From: an uncultured Prevotellaceae bacterium
GTDB taxonomy: Bacteria; Bacteroidota; Bacteroidia; Bacteroidales; Bacteroidaceae
NCBI GenBank assembly: GCA_947167515.1
Contig: CAMVIM010000011.1
Location: forward strand, 43,175-107,174
DNA: 64,000 nucleotides
Direction: 5' to 3'
Shown here: piece after piece, positions 58,628 to 64,000 of the stretch
Layout of the letters: every line of letters starts with the position of its first letter
How positions within the stretch are numbered: position 1 is the first letter of the stretch
Notes under the pieces: model-generated
What the model was told of the DNA's origin: nothing
Seen by the model: only the letters and a program-made list of their open reading frames with translations
Database searches by the model: none
Translations under genes and position numbers: made by a program

Positions 58628-60220
58628 ATGAAACAGCAGGGGGCAGGCATAATAAAAAAACTCATAAGCTGGTATTTTTCAAGAGAAGCTTTGCCATTTT
58701 GGGCCATTTGTGTGTTGGACATGACATTGATTTTCATGTCCATGCTCTTTATGTATTCTCTTGTATATGGTCCGGCTCGCTTGGTGGGGAATGGTTCCAA
58801 CGTGTTATACGCCTTGTTACTGGACTTGGTTTTCTATGGCATCGGCATGCGAATCTTCCATACTTACACGGATGTGTCTAAGATTCTTGCCTTTAAAGAT
58901 TTGTCGCGCACGGCTTTTGCTATGCTGGTGGGAACCGTGCTCTCCATGTCTCTGCGTTGGGCAATAGATGCGCTGCCCTTCACGAGCCAAATCCCGTATC
59001 GTGTATTTGTGTTGACTTTCTTTGGCGCAACAGCGGCCTTGTGGTTGTGGCGCATTGTGGCGAGGAACTTGGCAGATTTGGTACGCGAAAATGTGCGCGA
59101 GGAGGTTGAATTGTTGCCTCGTCAAGAGATTGAGGTGAACATGGATAAGATTGGCGAACTCTTGAGAGGGAAAAAGGTGCTGGTGACGGGAGCTGCAGGC
59201 AGTATTGGCCGTGAGATGGTTCGTCAGATAGCAGGGTATGCTCCAGCTAAACTCATTATGATAGATCAGGCTGAAACTCCTATGCATGACCTCATGTTGG
59301 AGATGAAGGAGAAATGGCCGCAAATCAAAAGCCTGTTGCTTGTTTGTACGGTGACGAACCACGAACGTATGGAGATTGTTTTTGAGCAGAATCGACCTGA
59401 TTTCGTGTTTCATGCAGCAGCCTACAAGCATGTGCCAATGATGGAGGAAAACCCTGGTGTGAGCATACTGAATAATGTGGTTGGCACACGCATTTTGGCT
59501 GACTTGTCAGTGAAATATGGCGTAAAGAAGTTTGTGATGATCTCGACCGATAAAGCTGTCAACCCGACCAATGTGATGGGATGCTCGAAGCGCCTTTGTG
59601 AAATATACGTGCAGAGTCTTAATGCCCACTTGCAACAGTCGAACGATGAAACGCAGACCAAGACGCAGTTCGTGACCACTCGTTTTGGCAATGTGTTGGG
59701 GTCAAATGGTTCTGTTATTCCACTGTTTAAGAAACAAATTGATGCAGGGGGGCCTGTGACGGTGACACACCCTGACATTATACGTTTTTTCATGTTGATA
59801 CCAGAAGCTTGTGCGTTAGTGTTGGAGGCAGGCACGATGGGAAATGGCGGCGAGATATTTGTGTTTGATATGGGTCACCCCGTTAAAATCGCGGATTTGG
59901 CGAAGAAGATGATTCAGAACAGTGGAAGAAGAGACGTGAAAATTCTTTATACAGGCTTGCGTGAGGGTGAAAAATTGTATGAAGAGGTTCTTTTCAAGGA
60001 CGAGAAGGAACTTCCTACCGTCCACCCGAAGATTCGCGTCGCCAAAGTGCAGCAGTATGAGTATGATGATGTCTGCAAGCAGTTTGATGAATTGGAAAGT
60101 TTAGCCAGAACTGCTGATGACATGCAGATAGTGCGGAAGATGAAACAGATAGTTCCAGAGTTTAAGAGTAATAACTCCATCTATGAAGAAATCGATAGGG
60201 AACTGAAAGAGACAAGATAA
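58628..60220 (+). CDS. WbpM/PglF-like nucleotide-sugar 4,6-dehydratase
   Basis: A 530-residue membrane protein with four N-terminal TM helices (about 20-150) and a cytoplasmic extended SDR: KVLVTGAAGSIGREMVRQIAGY, DQAETPMHDLMLEM, VFHAAAYKHVPMMEENP, ISTDKAVNPTNVMGCSKRLCE and TTRFGNVLGSNGSVIPLF. The active site has Thr/Asp-Lys in ISTDKA with a Met-x3-Lys in place of Tyr-x3-Lys (NVMGCSK), as in the WbpM/PglF subgroup. It makes UDP-4-keto-6-deoxy-GlcNAc for the aminotransferase at 56,066. Confidence 0.93.
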   Translation: MKQQGAGIIKKLISWYFSREALPFWAICVLDMTLIFMSMLFMYSLVYGPARLVGNGSNVLYALLLDLVFYGIGMRIFHTYTDVSKILAFKDLSRTAFAMLVGTVLSMSLRWAIDALPFTSQIPYRVFVLTFFGATAALWLWRIVARNLADLVRENVREEVELLPRQEIEVNMDKIGELLRGKKVLVTGAAGSIGREMVRQIAGYAPAKLIMIDQAETPMHDLMLEMKEKWPQIKSLLLVCTVTNHERMEIVFEQNRPDFVFHAAAYKHVPMMEENPGVSILNNVVGTRILADLSVKYGVKKFVMISTDKAVNPTNVMGCSKRLCEIYVQSLNAHLQQSNDETQTKTQFVTTRFGNVLGSNGSVIPLFKKQIDAGGPVTVTHPDIIRFFMLIPEACALVLEAGTMGNGGEIFVFDMGHPVKIADLAKKMIQNSGRRDVKILYTGLREGEKLYEEVLFKDEKELPTVHPKIRVAKVQQYEYDDVCKQFDELESLARTADDMQIVRKMKQIVPEFKSNNSIYEEIDRELKETR

Positions 60221-60287
60221 CAAAAATGGATGAAAATCGATGAAACATCTCGTAAACATATATATTATAAAGATTAAAGAGAATATA

Positions 60288-61529
60288 ATGAAAAGAATTG
60301 CATTAACATTAGTTTCGGTGCTTCTATGTTTGTCATCATTCGCCCAGAATCGTGCGGATTCTACCGTTGCGCTCTTTGATGACTTGAGTATTCCGTTGGT
60401 GGAAAAGAAATATGTGGCCAACACGAATTTTCAGGACAACTGGTACCTCTCTTTGTATGGAGGTGTTACATCTAACTTTGGTAGTGACTGTTCACATTCT
60501 GGCTTCTTCCGTTTGATGGGACCTGCAGCCATGCTTGCTGTTGGTAAGGAAATTACACCTATCAGCGGTGTTCGTTTCCAAATTAATTATAACCGCAATA
60601 CGGGTGTGACTGATAACCAGTTTGGCCAATCATTAGATGATTTGGGAAATGTTCAAGATTTCTCTGACTTGAATCACAACCGCTTCAAGTGGAACTCATA
60701 CGGACTTAGCATCGATTATCTTTTGAACTTCACGAACTTGATTTGTGGGTTCCGCGAAAATCGCAAGTTCCATCTTCAAGGTATTGTGGGTATCGGTGGT
60801 TCTGTTTCAAGAAATTATACAACAGGGAAATTCGCCGAAGCACAAAAGATTGATAACAGTCATGAGAAGCAGCTGACTAATGAGGATAAATATGACAATC
60901 GTCAGCACTCACTTATCTGCCTTCGTGCTGGTGTTGCTGGTACTTTCATGATTGCACGGAACTGGAACCTGCATTTAGAGGCGGTTGGCAACATTTTGGA
61001 TAACTCCTACGATAGTAACCCTACAACGAGCAATACATGGGATGGACATGTGGATTATTTAGTTGGTATAAGTTATCGTTTCAACAACAAGGGCGGTCAG
61101 GCTCCTGGTTTCTACTATCCTCGTCATGACCTGACTGAATATAGGAAACGTATGACTTCCATCGAGAACATCCGTGAACAGACCAGAAGACGTAGGGCGG
61201 AACTGGAAGAGATGACAGATACGATTGATGTGGATGCTCAAGTGATGTATACGCTGATTGCTTTTGATGAGAATGATACCGCCATCGACCGTTTGCAGCA
61301 AACAAACATCTACACCACAGCTTATGCTTGGGCTAAAAATCAGAGGTGCATCATCTACATCACCAACAGCACAGCCGTGGATGATAAACTCTTCCGCAAA
61401 CGTGCGGAGGCCATCCGCAACATCTTGCTGGAACGCTATGAAATTCCTGCATCAAAGATATGGATTATGGCGAATGAGAAGGATATAAAACCCATAGGTG
61501 ACTACATCGAATTGATTGTGAATGACTGA
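60288..61529 (+). CDS. OmpA-related outer-membrane protein with degenerate C-domain
   Basis: The ATG at 60,288 gives 413 residues with a signal peptide (MKRIALTLVSVLLCLSSFAQ); the earlier ATG at 60,240 is inside the spacer. The beta-barrel-like region (NFQDNWYLSLYGGVTSNFG and later strands) resembles the genes at 57,243 and 61,578. The C-terminal domain (about 320-413) keeps only part of the OmpA pattern (KLFRKRAEAIRNILLERYEIPASKIWIM) and appears to lack the usual Asp/Arg peptidoglycan site, so binding may be lost or changed. Confidence 0.75.
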   Translation: MKRIALTLVSVLLCLSSFAQNRADSTVALFDDLSIPLVEKKYVANTNFQDNWYLSLYGGVTSNFGSDCSHSGFFRLMGPAAMLAVGKEITPISGVRFQINYNRNTGVTDNQFGQSLDDLGNVQDFSDLNHNRFKWNSYGLSIDYLLNFTNLICGFRENRKFHLQGIVGIGGSVSRNYTTGKFAEAQKIDNSHEKQLTNEDKYDNRQHSLICLRAGVAGTFMIARNWNLHLEAVGNILDNSYDSNPTTSNTWDGHVDYLVGISYRFNNKGGQAPGFYYPRHDLTEYRKRMTSIENIREQTRRRRAELEEMTDTIDVDAQVMYTLIAFDENDTAIDRLQQTNIYTTAYAWAKNQRCIIYITNSTAVDDKLFRKRAEAIRNILLERYEIPASKIWIMANEKDIKPIGDYIELIVND

Positions 61530-61577
61530 TGCTCGATGTGCACACAAAAAGAAAGTAATAAGATTGAAATATAGGAT

Positions 61578-62912
61578 ATGATGCAGAACAGAATATATAC
61601 ATTGATAGGCGCGTTGCTTTTGAACGTGCTGGTTTGGGGGCAGAGCATCCAAGTAACTGACTCCACATCTAGTCGTACGAAGTTGGATCAAGATAGCCTT
61701 TACTATGACGAGATGGCCTATCTTGATGATTACCATTTCGCCGACAACATCTTCGTTGTGGCTCAGGTCGGAGTCAGCCACTCCATGTCGGAGAATACCC
61801 GTTTCGGTAATTTCTTCGGCAATGAACGATTGAGTTTCAACATTGGTGTCGGTAAATGGTTCTATCCCTCTTTCGGTCTTCGCGTGACAGGAGGTCTGCA
61901 TCCTCAGGTTGGACGTGCTGAATGGGAAATTAGTGATGCTTATCCCGCCTATTTCGGCAACTACAACTATAATATGTTCTCGGGCTATGTCGATGGACTC
62001 GTCAACCTTACCAATATCATTCTTAAGTATAAGGAAGACCGTGTGTTCAACCTGATTGGAATCATTGGTTTAGGATATAATCACACCTTTGGCTTTGACA
62101 AGGCGAAATGTGCCGTTATGCGCCGAGGCATCACTCCAAGTGGTGGAAAAATCATAGAAGGTACCGATGAAGCACCGGGGGTGATACATTACGATGTTGA
62201 CACCGATCCTGGTAACTACTTCGCGGCGCATGTCGGTTTGCAAGGCCGTTGGAAGGTCAGTCCTGCGTGGGATATTATTGGTGAAGTCACCTTCAATGGT
62301 ACTGACGATAAGTATAACGGACACACCTATGACCGTGTCTATGATACATACTTCGATGTGTTGCTCGGTGCTCAGTTCCACTTCAAGGATTGTCATGGAC
62401 GCCGTCGATTCCACTATGTGAAGAATCTTAACGCAGCTGTCATTGCACGTTTGGAAAGAATGGCAAGCGACGAAAACGAGCGACTCAACGAGGCGAACAT
62501 GGCCGTGCCGGAAATCTTCGAAAAACTCAAGTTCAACGAAGCCCTCCAGACCACCGTGTCCTTCTATGTTGACCGCTACTACATCACCGATGCACAAAAG
62601 AAGAACGTGAAGAGTGTGGCAACATTCCTGAACACTCACCCAGACATCAATCTGATTGTGACGGGTTATGCCGACATCGAGACTGCCTATCCAGCCTACA
62701 ACCTCCGTCTTTCGCAGAAACGTGCTCAGGCTGTCTATGACATGCTGGTCAACGAGTTCCACGTGCCCACCAACCGCCTTCGCATCGACTACAAGGGCGA
62801 TACCGTTCAGCCTTATACCTCGGTGAACGAGTGGAACCGTGCCGTTATCTTCTTCCTCGATCGTGATGGAGGCAAGAGTCAGGTGCTGGAATCAGAGAAG
62901 GGCATTGAGTAA
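61578..62912 (+). CDS. OmpA-like outer-membrane protein
   Basis: A 444-residue protein with a signal peptide (to VLVWGQ), a barrel-like part (about 45-285; FADNIFVVAQVGVSHSMSENTRFGNFFG) and a well-preserved OmpA domain (about 320-435; TVSFYVDRYYITDAQKKNVKSVATFLNTHPDINLIVTGYADIET, LRLSQKRAQAVYDMLVNEF). It should connect outer membrane and peptidoglycan. It is the third paralogue of the group. Confidence 0.88.
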   Translation: MMQNRIYTLIGALLLNVLVWGQSIQVTDSTSSRTKLDQDSLYYDEMAYLDDYHFADNIFVVAQVGVSHSMSENTRFGNFFGNERLSFNIGVGKWFYPSFGLRVTGGLHPQVGRAEWEISDAYPAYFGNYNYNMFSGYVDGLVNLTNIILKYKEDRVFNLIGIIGLGYNHTFGFDKAKCAVMRRGITPSGGKIIEGTDEAPGVIHYDVDTDPGNYFAAHVGLQGRWKVSPAWDIIGEVTFNGTDDKYNGHTYDRVYDTYFDVLLGAQFHFKDCHGRRRFHYVKNLNAAVIARLERMASDENERLNEANMAVPEIFEKLKFNEALQTTVSFYVDRYYITDAQKKNVKSVATFLNTHPDINLIVTGYADIETAYPAYNLRLSQKRAQAVYDMLVNEFHVPTNRLRIDYKGDTVQPYTSVNEWNRAVIFFLDRDGGKSQVLESEKGIE

Positions 62913-62950
62913 AAGTCAAAAGATCAAGTAACTGAAATAAAAGAAAAGGT

Positions 62951-63709
62951 ATGAGACTTGTTTTATTAGCATTAGCAATGATGTCCTTTGTGGGCATGAA
63001 AGCCCAAAACGAGGGCGATGTAGTGATTCCTGCAGGGCAAACCACCATTCCCGACTCGGCATATTACAAGAATGTTGAGATGACCTCTCTCACTATCCCT
63101 GCATCTGTCGAAACGATTGGTAATAACGTGGTTGACCATTGCTTTAGGTTGGTCTATATTACTGTCGATGCAGACAATCCCAACTTCAAATCAATCGGTG
63201 GGGTGGTCTATTCTAAGGATGGAAAAAAGTTGATTCTCTGTCCTCCTGGTAAGACTGGAGAGTTCACGATACCGGCGCATGCTACAACGATTGCTCCTTA
63301 CGCATTCCGCACCTGTAAAAAACTCACCTCTATCGTGCTTCCAGCTGGCATAGAGGAGATTCCAGAAGGTGCTTTCATGGGGTGCTGGGGACTTGAAAAG
63401 GTAAACCTTCCTCAGGGTTTGAAGCGTATAGGAAAACATGCTTTCGATGGTACAATCATACAGAAGATGAATATGCCTACCACGATGGAATATATTGACG
63501 ATGAGGCTTTTATCAATACCAGTCTTGTTGAAGTGAACCTTCGTGTGACCACTCCATTTGAGTTGGGTGAGAATGTTTTTAGTGAGATTCACGTCACTCG
63601 TCTGAATGTGCCTGCTGCAGGTTTGCAGAATTTTAAGAAGCACCCCAAGTGGGGCAAGTTCGGGCGCATTACGCCTACACACAGCTATTGGACGGTGAAT
63701 CTGCCGTAA
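62951..63709 (+). CDS. BspA-type leucine-rich-repeat protein
   Basis: A 252-residue exported protein (signal peptide MRLVLLALAMMSFVGMKAQ) made of LRR_5/BspA-like repeats, for example LTIPASVETIGNNVVDHCFRLVYI, FTIPAHATTIAPYAFRTCKKLTSI, IVLPAGIEEIPEGAFMGCWGLEKV and VNLPQGLKRIGKHAFDGTII. Such repeats commonly serve in adhesion or binding. No LPxTG or C-terminal sorting domain is seen. It lies 38 bp after the OmpA-like gene. Confidence 0.9.
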   Translation: MRLVLLALAMMSFVGMKAQNEGDVVIPAGQTTIPDSAYYKNVEMTSLTIPASVETIGNNVVDHCFRLVYITVDADNPNFKSIGGVVYSKDGKKLILCPPGKTGEFTIPAHATTIAPYAFRTCKKLTSIVLPAGIEEIPEGAFMGCWGLEKVNLPQGLKRIGKHAFDGTIIQKMNMPTTMEYIDDEAFINTSLVEVNLRVTTPFELGENVFSEIHVTRLNVPAAGLQNFKKHPKWGKFGRITPTHSYWTVNLP

Positions 63710-63741
63710 AGCTACCCCATACATCGCTGAAAAAAGTTTCT

Positions 63742-63781
63742 GGGAGGATGTCTTGTTCGTTCAAGGCATCCTCCCTTTTTT
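63742..63781 (+). terminator. Intrinsic terminator after the LRR gene
   Basis: GGGAGGATG and CATCCTCCC form a 9-bp stem, extended inward by CTTG/CAAG around TTCGTT, followed by TTTTTT. It closes the plus-strand block of outer-membrane genes. Confidence 0.93.
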
Positions 63782-63855
63782 GTTTACATTCCAGCATGAC
63801 TGTCCGTCCTCCACAACGACACAGCTTGTGTGTTCCTGCTCAGGCTGGGGAATGC

Positions 63856-64000
63856 GTAAGCATTCGTTTAAATACACGTTGTAGCAGTTGTAGTTTCGTT
63901 GTACCTTTGCAGTCGCAATAGTGCACCCAACTACAACTGTTATTGGTAAGCATTCGTTTAAATACACGTTGTAGCAGTTGTAGTGTCGTTGTACCTTTGC
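63856..64000. repeat. Two 55-bp direct repeats each carrying a promoter-like site
   Basis: Copies at 63,856-63,910 and 63,946-64,000 differ at one base (63,895 region T versus G). Each ends GTTGTACCTTTGC, with -7 box TACCTTTG and a TTG 20 bases upstream inside ACACGTTGTAGC. The 35-base spacer contains CAACTACAACTG, inverted relative to CAGTTGTAGT of the repeat. A gene beginning beyond the window would have tandem promoters. Confidence 0.85.

Noticed and set aside
1..64000. tRNA, rRNA, integrase, transposase or prophage genes
   Set aside because: No matching sequence or protein motif was found; the repeats noted are not accompanied by recombinase genes.

Overview
The window looks like a Bacteroidales chromosome, most likely Prevotella/Segatella-like. 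The grounds are Bacteroidetes-type promoters (TTTG, about 20 nt, then TAnnTTTG), few Shine-Dalgarno sites, a subtype-iii type VI secretion system (T6SS), BspA-type leucine-rich repeats, OmpA-family outer-membrane proteins and pectin-degrading hydrolases. The genus is an inference.

Region 1 (1-23,866, minus strand) is one long T6SS operon driven from a good promoter at 23,835-23,866. In transcription order it runs: tssH/ClpV, tssB, tssC, tssD (Hcp), a giant Hcp with about 40 eleven-residue helical repeats at its N-terminus, tssI (VgrG), a DUF4280 PAAR-like spike protein, then a ubiquitin-like protein, an E2-like enzyme, two secreted or membrane proteins of unknown function, a membrane-anchored JAMM protease, a VWA/TM/RING/polytopic/FHA-like membrane protein and an E1-like enzyme, followed by tssG, tssK, tssE, tssF and a glucosaminidase cut by the window edge. 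A complete ubiquitin-style set (modifier, E1, E2, RING E3 candidate, deconjugase) thus sits between the puncturing genes and the baseplate genes. The usual Bacteroidetes membrane-complex genes tssN/O/P/Q/R are not recognisable here, and the unknown membrane proteins may take their place. This is the main discovery candidate.

Region 2 (24,046-31,203, plus strand) holds a GH105 unsaturated rhamnogalacturonyl hydrolase with a DUF4837 lipoprotein, a small 2[4Fe-4S] ferredoxin with its own promoter and terminator, a GH2 enzyme and a CE12-like rhamnogalacturonan acetylesterase. It is a small pectin (rhamnogalacturonan) utilisation cluster without SusC/SusD.

Region 3 (31,415-57,223, plus strand) is a capsule/exopolysaccharide locus: Wza-like and Wzc-like export proteins, many glycosyltransferases, a flippase, an EpsG-type polymerase, a pyruvyl transferase, O-acyltransferases, an IspD/TarI-SDR-LicD trio, a PglC-like initiating transferase and a DegT-type aminotransferase. 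It also carries a nonsense-mutated hydrolase remnant, a half-length glycosyltransferase, a Fic gene between direct repeats, a hexanucleotide tandem repeat and a 22-bp AGTACT repeat array. Its 5' leader shares a hairpin element with the T6SS leader.

Region 4 (57,243-64,000) has three related OmpA-like outer-membrane proteins interrupted by a WbpM/PglF-like dehydratase, then a leucine-rich-repeat protein, a terminator and a duplicated promoter-bearing 55-bp repeat at the window edge.
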